64,000 nucleotides of DNA from CAWDNM01 sp964521195 (GTDB taxonomy: Bacteria; Actinomycetota; Coriobacteriia; Anaerosomatales; JAAXUF01), in assembly GCA_964521195.1 (NCBI GenBank), contig CAZFRE010000008.1, positions 5,823-69,822 on the forward strand, written 5' to 3'. The translations under genes and the position numbers were made by a program. Positions within the stretch are counted from its first letter, which is position 1; the number at the start of each line of letters is the position of its first letter. Below the pieces are notes generated by a model. The model saw only the letters and a program-made list of their open reading frames with translations, was not told the origin of the DNA and did not search any database. Shown here in pieces: positions 50,899-58,747 of this stretch.

Positions 50899-51750
50899 AT
50901 GCCTGTGCCGCTTGAACCGCGCTCCCTCTCCGACACCGTCGAGATCGCGCCTGGTGTCCACATGCCTCGGCTCGGGCTCGGAACCTACAAGTCCTCCGAG
51001 GGGCCCGACGTGGAGGGCGAGGTGGAGTATGGGCTGTCCATCGGCTACAGGCTCATCGACACCGCCGCGCTCTACGGCAACGAGGAGAGCATCGGCCGGG
51101 TCGTGCGATCGAGCGGTATCCCGAGGAGCGACATCTTCATCACCACGAAGCTTTGGAACACTGACCAGGGCTACGAGTCGACGCTCGAAGCTGTTGAGCG
51201 CAGCCTCGAGCGGCTGGGAACGGACTATCTCGACCTGTATCTCATACATTGGCCGTGGCCCGCGCGCATGCACGACACGTGGCGTGCCATGGAGGAGATC
51301 CTGGCCGGCGGCAGGGTCCGTGCCATCGGTGTCTGCAACTTCCTCCCGCATCACCTCGACGAGCTGATGGCGTGTGCGAACGTGGCCCCGGCCGTGAACC
51401 AATGTGAGTTCCACCCAAGGCTCCAGCAGCCCGAACTTCAGGCGGCGTGCGCGGCGCGGGGAATCACGCTGCAGGCGTGGGCGCCGGTGATGCGTGGTCG
51501 GGTCAACCTCGTCCCCGAGCTCGTCGGCATCGCCGCGGATCATCGCAAGACGCCCGCCCAAGTCTCGATACGCTGGATCCTGCAGAAGGGCATCACCACG
51601 ATTCCCAAGTCGATCCACCCTGCCCGCATCGCCGAGAACAGCGACGTGTTCGACTTCGAGCTCTCGGCGGACGAGATGGCCGTCATCGATTCGCTCGACA
51701 CCGGAAGCCGCATAGGCGCCGATCCCGAGACGTACACCGCGGGCCTGTGA
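50899..51750 (+). CDS. Aldo/keto reductase
   Basis: A 283-residue NADPH-dependent carbonyl reductase of the 2,5-diketo-gluconate reductase type. The catalytic tetrad is seen: Asp and Tyr in LIDTAALYGNE, Lys in TTKLWNTDQGYES, His in LYLIHWPWP. GVCNFLPHHLDEL, VNQCEFHPRL and TTIPKSIHPARIAEN (cofactor end) follow. ATG at 50899 with GAGAGGA upstream; the frame opens earlier without a signal. Divergent from the radical SAM gene. Physiological substrate unknown. Confidence 0.93.
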   Translation: MPVPLEPRSLSDTVEIAPGVHMPRLGLGTYKSSEGPDVEGEVEYGLSIGYRLIDTAALYGNEESIGRVVRSSGIPRSDIFITTKLWNTDQGYESTLEAVERSLERLGTDYLDLYLIHWPWPARMHDTWRAMEEILAGGRVRAIGVCNFLPHHLDELMACANVAPAVNQCEFHPRLQQPELQAACAARGITLQAWAPVMRGRVNLVPELVGIAADHRKTPAQVSIRWILQKGITTIPKSIHPARIAENSDVFDFELSADEMAVIDSLDTGSRIGADPETYTAGL

Positions 51751-51779
51751 ACGGAGCCCCCGGAACTTCGTCCCAGCTC

Positions 51780-51807
51780 TTGCGATGCAGAATTCGTCTG
51801 GTAGTAT
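51780..51807 (+). promoter_or_regulatory. Promoter of the 27-residue ORF
   Basis: TTGCGA (51780-51785) and TAGTAT (51802-51807) are 16 nt apart, the best -35/-10 pair nearby, 50 nt before the ATG of the small ORF. Confidence 0.5.
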
Positions 51808-51857
51808 GCATAGCGTTGTCAGCCGAGATCCGCGCGACCGAAAGGAGGGATGTACAG

Positions 51858-51941
51858 ATGAATCCAGTCAAGCCCACGGCAGTCACGCCGTCACACGCCC
51901 TGTATGTCGTACCAACGGTTGCGCCGCGCCGCCTGACCTAG
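51858..51941 (+). CDS. 27-residue ORF with strong ribosome binding site
   Basis: MNPVKPTAVTPSHALYVVPT followed by VAPRRLT. AAAGGAGG lies 9 nt before the ATG, and a good promoter is 50 nt upstream. No signal peptide or named family. The stop is 43 nt before the next start, with a hairpin between that covers the next ribosome binding site, so it may be a leader peptide or a small protein in its own right. Confidence 0.5.
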   Translation: MNPVKPTAVTPSHALYVVPTVAPRRLT

Positions 51942-51951
51942 TCACACGCGT

Positions 51952-51983
51952 CGCGGGCACCCCGATTCCGGGAGGAACCCGCG
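51952..51983 (+). promoter_or_regulatory. Hairpin masking the ribosome binding site of the 80-residue ORF
   Basis: CGCGGG (51952-51957) pairs with CCCGCG (51978-51983), which abuts the ATG at 51984. An inner CCCG/CGGG stem takes in part of the GGGAGG ribosome binding site (51970-51975). This would restrict initiation unless the upstream ORF is being translated. Confidence 0.4.
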
Positions 51984-52226
51984 ATGATCGAATCGAGAAC
52001 TCACACCCTCGCTCGTCCTGCGCACCTATTTGACCTGCCTGCGGCCACAGTACTGGCGTTGGCCGTGGCGGGCTCCGCGACGCTCCGGCTCGCGTATGCG
52101 CTCGATGCGCTCAACGCCCGTCGCCTGGCGCGTCGCGAGGATGCACGACGTCCGCGCGCGCGACTCGGCCCCTCGCAGTCTGTGCAAGCAGACCATCTGG
52201 TGCCGGATTCTTGGCGCGTCCGCTAG
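51984..52226 (+). CDS. Hypothetical 80-residue protein
   Basis: MIESRTHTLARPAHLFDLPA, then one hydrophobic segment (about 21-40) and an Arg-rich second half. GGGAGG lies 8 nt before the ATG and an 11-bp hairpin follows the stop by 2 nt, both supporting a real gene. No family recognised. The high Arg content in a GC-rich genome also fits a chance ORF, so confidence is modest. Confidence 0.4.
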   Translation: MIESRTHTLARPAHLFDLPAATVLALAVAGSATLRLAYALDALNARRLARREDARRPRARLGPSQSVQADHLVPDSWRVR

Positions 52227-52228
52227 CG

Positions 52229-52264
52229 GACAGGGGCGGTGACGGCAGCGTCTCCGCCCCTGTC
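52229..52264 (+). terminator. Hairpin after the 80-residue ORF
   Basis: GACAGGGGCGG (52229-52239) pairs perfectly with CCGCCCCTGTC (52254-52264), 11 bp, 14-nt loop. The remaining gap to 52469 shows no gene; a possible -10 (TACACG) lies near 52420. Confidence 0.5.
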
Positions 52265-52469
52265 GCTGGTGGCGCCTTGATGCATACGATGGACCTGCGC
52301 ACGCATGCGCGTTCGGCCGGTGCGTGCCGGTGGGAACCGCGCCTGCTGTCCGCGAGACCGACCGAGTGCGCACGCCATTGACGACGCAAGTCGCCTCGCG
52401 CACGATTCGGCAAGGCGGACTACACGCCTTTGACTCCGCCATCAGGGCCGGCACCCGACGGGAGACACG

Positions 52470-53099
52470 ATGAGGTCACGGACGCTTTCACTGCTACTCC
52501 TCGGCGCACTTGCCGCCGCGACGACGCTTGCCTCGCTCGGCTGCTCGCAGACCCCCCCGCCACCCACGGTGGACAACTCCGCAGTCGAGGAGACCAAGAG
52601 CGCGGAGGCCACGGTCGGCTCCGAGGCGATGATCAGCGTCAAGGACCTGAAGGCCAAGCTCGAAGGCTCCGGCCTCACGGTGAAGTCCGAGGGCACGGAC
52701 CGTTCCGGCCTCTTCATTCCCGCGGAGTACGAACCGCTCGTCGCGGACGGCGCGTTCATCCAGGTCTACCGGTTCAAGAGCGCCGGTGAAGCCCGAGGAG
52801 CCGCTCGGACTGTCGATGCCGGAGGCTACGTGCTGGCCCCCACACCCGACCAGCTCGTCAACGTGAACTGGACCGGCTGGCCCGCCTTCTTCCGTAGTGG
52901 CGATCTTGTCGTCATCTTCGTGACCGAGAAGGGCGCGGCGAACGCCGCGCGAGACAAGCGGGTCTACGCTGCGCTCATCGACGCGTTGGGCTACCCGTTC
53001 ATCGGTGGCAACACCCCGCCACCGGCCGCCCACGGCTCGGCGGCGACCTCGACCCCGAGCGCAACGGGCTCGGCGACCGGAACCGGAACCGGGGACTGA
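52470..53099 (+). CDS. Lipoprotein of unknown function
   Basis: A 209-residue lipoprotein, lipobox ending at Cys 25 (ASLGC), with a Pro/Thr-rich linker, a compact domain (about 50-180; SVKDLKAKLEGSGLTVKSEG, EYEPLVADGAFIQVYRF, VNVNWTGWPAFFRSGDLVVIFV) and a Ser/Thr/Ala/Gly-rich tail. Ribosome binding site is GGGAGA. The domain resembles uncharacterised lipoproteins of Gram-positive bacteria. Convergent with a LysR gene. No function can be assigned. Confidence 0.75.
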   Translation: MRSRTLSLLLLGALAAATTLASLGCSQTPPPPTVDNSAVEETKSAEATVGSEAMISVKDLKAKLEGSGLTVKSEGTDRSGLFIPAEYEPLVADGAFIQVYRFKSAGEARGAARTVDAGGYVLAPTPDQLVNVNWTGWPAFFRSGDLVVIFVTEKGAANAARDKRVYAALIDALGYPFIGGNTPPPAAHGSAATSTPSATGSATGTGTGD

Positions 53100-53115
53100 C
53101 GCCAGGCCGCGAGAG

Positions 53116-54015
53116 CTAGACGGTCTTCGCAGCTGTCTGGAGCGCGGCGAGTACAGCCGCGATACCCGGGCTTTCCGCCGAGCCCTTCCGCACGGCCGCG
53201 AAGATCGTGCGTTCGAGTCGCGGCTCCTCGAGCGCTCGTAGCGACAGTCCCTCGATACCTCGCAGATCGGCGATACGCGGGATGAGTGCCACTCCGAGAC
53301 CCCGCCGGACCGCGTTGGCGATGACACGGAAGTCGTTGAGTTGTAGCTCGACGGTGGGTTCGAATCCCGCGAGATGCGCGGCTCGGATGACCGCATCTCG
53401 GCAGAAGGTAGCTTCTCGGCCCACGATCCAGCGCTCGTTCGCGAAGTCCGCAAGCGCCGCCGAGCGCTCCGCCAACGGGTGATCGGCGGGCACCGCGAGC
53501 AGCATGCGCTCCGTGAGGATGTCGGCGCGGTCGACGCCTGGGTCCGCGTAAGGCGGCATCATGTTGTACTCGTGGCTCACAACGAGATCGAGTTGGCCGG
53601 ACTTGAGCGCCGGCATCGATTCGTGCGGTTCGAGATCGCTCGCATTCACGGTGAGCGAGGGGTAGTGCTCGCGAAGCATCGCCAGGGCCGGCAGCAGGAA
53701 GGCCTGGGCCGCGGTCGAGAACGCCGAGACGCGCACCGAACCGCTGAGCCGGCCATCGAACGTCGCGAGCTCAGCAACCGCTGCCTCGCAGTCGGCGAGG
53801 ATCCGCTCGGCGTGCAGCACGAGGCGGTTGCCGGCGTCGGTGAGTCGTACGCTGCGCGGGCCGCGCTCGAGCAGGGTGACGCCCACTTCGCGCTCGAGCG
53901 CCGAGACCTGTTGGGAGACGGCGGACGGCGTCAGCCACAGCGCCTCGGCGGCCCCCGCGATCGAGCCACGCGCGGCGACCTCACGAAGCACCCGCAGTCG
54001 TGTGGTGTTCAGCAT
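53116..54015 (-). CDS. LysR-family transcriptional regulator (paralogue)
   Basis: A 299-residue regulator closely resembling the one at 22224-23177: both begin MLN..RLR.LREVA.RG.IA.AAEAL and share TPSAVSQQ, LERE.G and RLTD.G.RLV. It has an N-terminal helix-turn-helix and an effector domain (about 90-290). ATG at 54015 is 6 nt after a -10 (TAAGGT) with -35 TTTACG 17 nt further, so its mRNA would be leaderless. Divergent from an EamA transporter, its likely target. Effector unknown. Confidence 0.93.
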   Translation of the reverse strand: MLNTTRLRVLREVAARGSIAGAAEALWLTPSAVSQQVSALEREVGVTLLERGPRSVRLTDAGNRLVLHAERILADCEAAVAELATFDGRLSGSVRVSAFSTAAQAFLLPALAMLREHYPSLTVNASDLEPHESMPALKSGQLDLVVSHEYNMMPPYADPGVDRADILTERMLLAVPADHPLAERSAALADFANERWIVGREATFCRDAVIRAAHLAGFEPTVELQLNDFRVIANAVRRGLGVALIPRIADLRGIEGLSLRALEEPRLERTIFAAVRKGSAESPGIAAVLAALQTAAKTV

Positions 54016-54021
54016 AAGGGC

Positions 54022-54050
54022 ACCTTACCCTCAGCGACACAAAGCGTAAA
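54022..54050 (-). promoter_or_regulatory. Leaderless promoter of the second LysR gene
   Basis: Minus-strand -35 TTTACG (54045-54050) and -10 TAAGGT (54022-54027), 17 nt spacing. The -10 ends 6 nt before the start codon. Same layout as the first LysR gene. Confidence 0.5.
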
Positions 54051-54074
54051 TAGACCTGATGCTGTTCCACCGTC

Positions 54075-55016
54075 ATGATGGAGCGCATGGAGCATCTCTC
54101 AGACAGCCAACGCGCGCGCGCCATCGCGGCCCTGACCGTGACCGTCTTCTTCTGGGGATCGGCGTTCGTCGCGATCCGGGCCGTGGTCATCGACGGCACG
54201 TACTCGCCCGGTCAGCTCTCAGCCGCGCGCCTGATCGTTGCCGCGCTGCTGCTCGGCCTTCTTGCTGTCTTCCGCCCGGTGCGTGTGCCGGAGCGACGCG
54301 ACTGGGTCGCCTTCATCGCGTTGGGCGCGACCGGGCAGATGCTCTATCAGCTGTTGCTCAACACCGGCGAGCGTACCGTCGACGGCGGCACCGCGTCCCT
54401 GCTCATCGCGATCGCACCTATGCTCGCCGCGCTCACCGCAGTGGCGACGCTCGGCGAGCGGCTGACCCTCGCCGGATGGATCGGGACCGGGATCGCGTTC
54501 ACGGGGGCCGCGACCATCGCGGTGTCTGCGGGCGCCTCGCTCCACGGCGGGCTCGGCGTAGTCCTGGTGCTCGCCGCGACGTGCCTGTGGGCGGTATTCC
54601 TGGTGATCCAGAAGTCGCTCGCGGATCGATACGACAGCCTCGAGCTCACCGCGTGGCCCATGTGGATCGGTGCGGTCCTGTTGCTCCCGTTCGCAGGGGG
54701 TCTCCCGCATGCGGTCACGACCGCGCCGTGGCCGGTGACGGCGGCCGTGGTCTTCCTGGGTGCCTTCTGCTCGGTCGCCGCATTCATGACGTGGGCCTAT
54801 GCGATCCGCCGATTGCCGGTGACGGTGGCGACCTCGGCGCTGTACGCCGTCCCCGTCGCTGCCTTCACCGTGGGCATCGTCGCGCTCAACGAGATCCCGC
54901 CGGCCTCGGCGCTGCTCGGCGGCGTTGTGGCCATCACCGGCGTCGCGCTCGTGCAGCTGCGCGGCCGACCGGTGTCGGGCGTGCGCCCAGAACCGGCGCT
55001 CGAGCCGGAGGCGTAA
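54075..55016 (+). CDS. EamA/DMT-family transporter
   Basis: A 313-residue ten-span transporter with two EamA repeats: TVTVFFWGSAFVAIRA with FSPGQLSAARL-like YSPGQLSAARLIVAAL in the first, and VLAATCLWAVFLVIQK in the second. A C-terminal Pro/Glu tail follows. Members export amino acids, nucleotides or other metabolites; this one cannot be assigned. Start at 54075; a later ATG at 54087 is also possible as no strong ribosome binding site distinguishes them. Divergent from a LysR gene. Confidence 0.9.
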   Translation: MMERMEHLSDSQRARAIAALTVTVFFWGSAFVAIRAVVIDGTYSPGQLSAARLIVAALLLGLLAVFRPVRVPERRDWVAFIALGATGQMLYQLLLNTGERTVDGGTASLLIAIAPMLAALTAVATLGERLTLAGWIGTGIAFTGAATIAVSAGASLHGGLGVVLVLAATCLWAVFLVIQKSLADRYDSLELTAWPMWIGAVLLLPFAGGLPHAVTTAPWPVTAAVVFLGAFCSVAAFMTWAYAIRRLPVTVATSALYAVPVAAFTVGIVALNEIPPASALLGGVVAITGVALVQLRGRPVSGVRPEPALEPEA

Positions 55017-55116
55017 GCTCGCGCCCCGGAATCCGCCGCCGTGGTGATTCCACTTCTTGGGCATTTGGGTACAGACATCTCATCCGGCGGGTGCCACGTG
55101 CGTGGGGAGCACGCTG

Positions 55117-55401
55117 ATGTATCAGCCAAGCGAGATCGCCGATCTCATACTGTGCATTGCGCTGGGTCCGGTCATCGTCGTCGCGTTGCGCCGTGCGACG
55201 TATGCGGTCCCTGTGTCCGCGTGGGTCGCGCTGAGTGCGATGTTCGTGGCGTACACTTCCACCGTCGCGGAGGGCTTCCTCTTCCCGGATATCTTCAACG
55301 TGATCGAGCACGTGTCCTACGCCGTCGCCGGTGTAGCGTTCGTACACATGCTGATCGCGTTTCGCCGCACGTTAGCCGGTCGGGCGAGGCAGGCGCGATG
55401 A
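55117..55401 (+). CDS. Small three-span membrane protein, partner of the PAS protein
   Basis: A 94-residue protein with spans at about 6-22, 30-52 and 60-80. ATG at 55117 with GGGGAG upstream. Its stop overlaps the next start (ATGA), so the two are coupled. The membrane part resembles that of the following PAS protein in layout (three spans, HxS/E-rich loops), suggesting they came from a duplication or form one complex. No named family. Confidence 0.7.
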   Translation: MYQPSEIADLILCIALGPVIVVALRRATYAVPVSAWVALSAMFVAYTSTVAEGFLFPDIFNVIEHVSYAVAGVAFVHMLIAFRRTLAGRARQAR

Positions 55402-56075
55402 ACACGATCATCGTCATCGCGGACGTCGTGAGCACGGTCGCGTTCCTCGCCGCCGCATGCCTCGCAGCCTTCACGCCGATCCGCTCCGAACTCATGTCGC
55501 GCTCTGTCCGGATCGTGTTCGTCGCCGCGATGGGGCTCTATGTCTTCGTCGGCGTCTCCAACATCCTCGAGCATGCCGGCATCACCGCTGCGTTCGACGT
55601 CTACGAGGACTTCGCGGAGCTGCTGTTCTTCCCAGCCCTGGCGTACGTCGCGAGCACGATGGTCCAGAACCGGGCGCTTGCCGACCAGGCGAACTCGGCC
55701 CGGCTCATGCAGCAGCAGAACGATCTGCTGCTCAGCATCGTCGACACCGTCCCCGGGGGATTCCTCGTGGTCGGACCGACCGGCGCGATCACGTTCGCGA
55801 ACGAAGGCGCCGAGCGCCTGCTCGACATGACGAGCGACACCGGGGGATCCGTCAGCATCACCCCAAGCTGGACGCTGCACGACCCGGTCACCGCGGATGA
55901 GATCACGCTGGCGCAGATCGCCTCGGGCATGGAGCTCTCTCGCAAGCCGCTGTTCGCTCGCTGGCCCGACGGTACGCAGACCGAGTTCCTCTTCAGCTCC
56001 ACGCCGATGAAGGCCCGCAGCGGTGAGCTCGGCGGCTCGATCATCGCGTTCGAAGCCGCGAGCCATCGCGGCTAG
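55398..56075 (+). CDS. Membrane PAS-domain protein without a kinase domain
   Basis: A 225-residue protein: three membrane spans (about 5-25, 38-57, 68-90), a short coiled coil (NRALADQANSARLMQQQNDLL), then a PAS domain (about 112-220; IVDTVPGGFLVVGPTGAITF, NEGAERLLDM). It ends after the PAS domain, with no HisKA, ATPase, GGDEF or EAL. Such proteins sense light, oxygen, redox or small ligands and pass the signal by protein contact. Coupled to the small membrane gene upstream. Output partner unknown. Confidence 0.8.
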   Translation: MNTIIVIADVVSTVAFLAAACLAAFTPIRSELMSRSVRIVFVAAMGLYVFVGVSNILEHAGITAAFDVYEDFAELLFFPALAYVASTMVQNRALADQANSARLMQQQNDLLLSIVDTVPGGFLVVGPTGAITFANEGAERLLDMTSDTGGSVSITPSWTLHDPVTADEITLAQIASGMELSRKPLFARWPDGTQTEFLFSSTPMKARSGELGGSIIAFEAASHRG

Positions 56076-56084
56076 CCCGCCCGA

Positions 56085-56465
56085 TCAGCCCGCCAGACTG
56101 AGGGCCGCGGCGACGGTGAACCCGATCGACCCGAAGACCGCTGCCACGAGCAGGCTGCTCGCGATCAGCGATGGCGCGCTCACGAGTTCACGACTCCCCG
56201 CGGCGATCGCGGCCGACCGCTCGTTCGCGGTCACGGTGAGGTGCAGCAGGGTTCCGAACCCCCCGCCGACAAGGAACGGCGGCAGCGCGAAGACCGGTGC
56301 TGCCGCGAGCAGGCAGGGGAGGAACTGCGACGGCGCGAGCGACGCCTCCAGCGTGACCGCCGGGAGTGGGGCCAGGACGAGCGCAAGAATCGCGGCCAAG
56401 AGCATGGCATCGGCGCGCGCTCGCGTGCGGGCATCTCGGAGTATGTGCGCGTAGCGAGGGGACAT
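56085..56465 (-). CDS. Hypothetical membrane protein
   Basis: A 126-residue protein with hydrophobic spans at about 20-42, 48-72 and 98-124. The Arg-rich N-terminus (RYAHILRDARTRARAD) would stay in the cytoplasm. ATG at 56465 has a GGAAGG only 1 nt upstream, too close to be a normal ribosome binding site, so the start is uncertain. Convergent with the PAS gene. No family recognised. Confidence 0.55.
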   Translation of the reverse strand: MSPRYAHILRDARTRARADAMLLAAILALVLAPLPAVTLEASLAPSQFLPCLLAAAPVFALPPFLVGGGFGTLLHLTVTANERSAAIAAGSRELVSAPSLIASSLLVAAVFGSIGFTVAAALSLAG

Positions 56466-56556
56466 GCCTTCCGATTCGCCGCGTGCAGCGCGCTTCCTTC
56501 ACTGCGATACCTGCCGAGTCCGGCGCGAAGAGAATCGTGAGTGACCTGGTGTGGAT

Positions 56557-56570
56557 TTGACGCAAGTCAT
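56557..56570 (+). promoter_or_regulatory. FNR/HcpR-like site
   Basis: TTGACGCAAGTCAT fits TTGAC-N4-GTCA(A), the half-site pattern of CRP/FNR-family redox or nitrosative regulators, matching at 9 of the 10 defined positions. It lies 62 nt before the next gene. Confidence 0.4.
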
Positions 56571-56631
56571 GTTCGCGGTTGCTCGCGCGGGCCATGCTCC
56601 GCGTACGTGAACCCTTCGTCGGAGGCATTCG

Positions 56632-57363
56632 ATGTCTGAGAACCTCGTACTTCCCGCGCAACACCCCAGGCTGTCGGAGAGCCTGCCCGCCACCGACTCC
56701 ACCGGCGCCACAACCCGTAGCGTGACCGATTCGGGCAGTGCCGCGAGTCATCCGGAGCCCCCGAGCGTGCTCGACACGTACGCGCTGCTCTACGGGTTCA
56801 GCCTCCTGTTCCTGGTGCCGGGCGCGCTGTCGATCGGCAATCTGGCGTTTCGGGACTACACCTTCGCCTACGTGTCCCTTGTGACCGTGCCCTTCCTGCT
56901 CGGGCTGCTTGCGACGCTTCTCACCGACAGCCGAGAGCCCATCAAGACCCTGCTGGTGCGAGCGCTCGTGCTGACGCCGATCATCGTGCTCACCGGCGTG
57001 ACCGTGTTGTTCACGAGCAGCTTCATCGTACTGCCGATCAGCCAGGTCCTCACGCCCGCGGGATTCGACATCGCGGGGCCGATCGCGCTGGTGACGCTGA
57101 TCCTTCTCGCCATTCCGCTGGTGCCCGCACTGATCCGCCGGCTCCGGCTGCCTCTGGGCTGGCGCAGCGTGGCGCACATCGTGGCGCTGCTGTTCGCGAT
57201 CGCCGTCGTCGTCGGCGTCGTCGTGCTGACACTGCGGCCCGATCGCACGCTCGCGACCATGCAGCGCAAGGACGTGATGATCTACATCGTCGGCGCGCTC
57301 GTGTGGTACCTGCCGTCGTTCGGGGTGGCGGCCGGCGTATGGCGTCGCGTGGGCCTCATATAG
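56632..57363 (+). CDS. Hypothetical six-span membrane protein
   Basis: A 243-residue protein with a Ser/Thr/Pro-rich cytoplasmic N-terminus of about 45 residues and six hydrophobic spans (about 50-70, 78-98, 108-135, 145-165, 178-198, 212-238). GGAGG lies 6 nt before the ATG. A possible FNR-like site lies upstream, so it may respond to oxygen or nitric oxide. No named family recognised. Confidence 0.7.
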   Translation: MSENLVLPAQHPRLSESLPATDSTGATTRSVTDSGSAASHPEPPSVLDTYALLYGFSLLFLVPGALSIGNLAFRDYTFAYVSLVTVPFLLGLLATLLTDSREPIKTLLVRALVLTPIIVLTGVTVLFTSSFIVLPISQVLTPAGFDIAGPIALVTLILLAIPLVPALIRRLRLPLGWRSVAHIVALLFAIAVVVGVVVLTLRPDRTLATMQRKDVMIYIVGALVWYLPSFGVAAGVWRRVGLI

Positions 57364-57409
57364 CGATTCACGCAGGGAACAGCCGCTACCCTTCCGATTT
57401 CATCCATAG

Positions 57410-57443
57410 AGCGGAATAATGTGAGCAATCGCACAAATCCGCT
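57410..57443. promoter_or_regulatory. Nested inverted repeat before the polysaccharide region
   Basis: AGCGGA (57410-57415) pairs with TCCGCT (57438-57443), with GTG/CAC pairing inside (57421-57423 and 57432-57434), in an AT-rich patch. It may be an operator or hairpin for the next gene. The rest of the 221-bp gap shows no gene. Confidence 0.35.
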
Positions 57444-57583
57444 TATGTCGGAGCACCGTCGCGCCGACAATTCCAGCAGAGGGTACGTGGGGTACCCGAG
57501 AGTACGGCCGCTGGTCGGGCGGGAATAGGGTAACAGCACCCGTCGCACCACCAGGGCCATGCTGGATATGAGGGGCAGCAGCC

Positions 57584-58747
57584 ATGTCGCAGAACACGAC
57601 GGACCGCAGGATGGACATCGCGATGGGTCTCGGGGCACCCGATGACCCGGTCGAAGTCACCGTGATTCTCCCCGCCTACAACGAGGAAGACAGCGTTGAC
57701 GGCATCTACGGGCAGGTCGTCGACGTCCTCGAGAAGGCCGGCTACACGTTCGAGATCCTCTTCGTCGACGATGGCTCGACCGATGCCACCTGGCCCAAGG
57801 TCAAAGCGCTCGCCGAGCAGGACGGTCGCGTCCGGGGCCTGCGCCACCGGCGCAACTTCGGCAAGGCTGCAGCGCTGGCGAACGGTTTCACCTACGCGCG
57901 CGGCGAGATCATGGTCATCTGCGACGCAGACATGCAGTACGACCCCAACGACATCGTCCGCATGATCGAGAAGGTCGCAGAGGGCTGGGACGTGGCGACC
58001 GCGTACAAGGTCATCCGCCGAGACCCGCTCTCCAAGCGGATACCGTCGTGGTTCTTCAACTTCTTCGTGCGGACCACCACCGGCGTCAGGCTTCACGACA
58101 TCAACGCCGGTCTGAAGGCGTTCACGCACCAGGCCGCCGAGGATCTCATCAAGTACGGCTACGGCGAGCTGCACCGCTTCTTCATCATCCTTGCCGCTCG
58201 CAAGGGCTACACGGTGTGCGAGGTTCCTGTCGAGAGCCTGTACCGGACCAACGGGCACTCCAAGTACGGTATCGAGCGCTACATGCGCGGCGGGCTCGAC
58301 TTCATGACCGTGTTCTTCCTGTCGGGCTATGGAGACCGCCCGCTGCACCTGCTCGGCGCCGTCGGGATCTGGTTCCTCGGATTCGGCGCTGCCTGCTTCG
58401 CGTACCTTGGTTGGGCCGCGCTGGTCCTCGGGCAGAGCGTGTCGGGCAAGCCCACGCTCATCCTTGGCGCTCTCTTCGTCATCGCGGGCATTCAGCTGCT
58501 CGTCTTCGGTCTTCTCGCCGAGATGATCAACAACCTCGAGCGTCCGCAGGCTGCCGGGTCCAAGATCGCGCAGGTCCTGCGCATCGAGCGCCGTGCGTCG
58601 ATCGTGCTCGCCCCCGGCGTGCAGGTCGAGCGGCGCCGTGGCCCCCGCGGAGACGTCATGCCGCCCGCGCCGCAGGCCCCGCGCAGGCGGGCGAGCGATG
58701 GGGTGCGCCACGAGGTCGACCTGGAGTTCGTGCAGGACGCGGGCTAG
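57584..58747 (+). CDS. Polyprenyl-phosphate glycosyltransferase (family 2, GtrB/ArnC-like)
   Basis: A 387-residue membrane enzyme likely loading a sugar onto a lipid carrier. The GT2 domain (about 25-250) has TVILPAYNEEDSVDGI, FVDDGSTDATW, NFGKAAALANGF and CDADMQYDPND. INAGLKAF and YRTNGHSKYG mark the acceptor side. Two membrane spans (about 255-275, 290-312) follow, then a 60-residue Arg/Pro-rich tail. GAGGGG before the ATG. First gene of the surface polysaccharide region. Sugar unknown. Confidence 0.9.
   Translation: MSQNTTDRRMDIAMGLGAPDDPVEVTVILPAYNEEDSVDGIYGQVVDVLEKAGYTFEILFVDDGSTDATWPKVKALAEQDGRVRGLRHRRNFGKAAALANGFTYARGEIMVICDADMQYDPNDIVRMIEKVAEGWDVATAYKVIRRDPLSKRIPSWFFNFFVRTTTGVRLHDINAGLKAFTHQAAEDLIKYGYGELHRFFIILAARKGYTVCEVPVESLYRTNGHSKYGIERYMRGGLDFMTVFFLSGYGDRPLHLLGAVGIWFLGFGAACFAYLGWAALVLGQSVSGKPTLILGALFVIAGIQLLVFGLLAEMINNLERPQAAGSKIAQVLRIERRASIVLAPGVQVERRRGPRGDVMPPAPQAPRRRASDGVRHEVDLEFVQDAG

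Noticed and set aside
53346..53362. GGTTCGAATCC-like tRNA T-arm motif
   Set aside because: It lies inside the LysR coding sequence and no acceptor or anticodon arms can be drawn around it.
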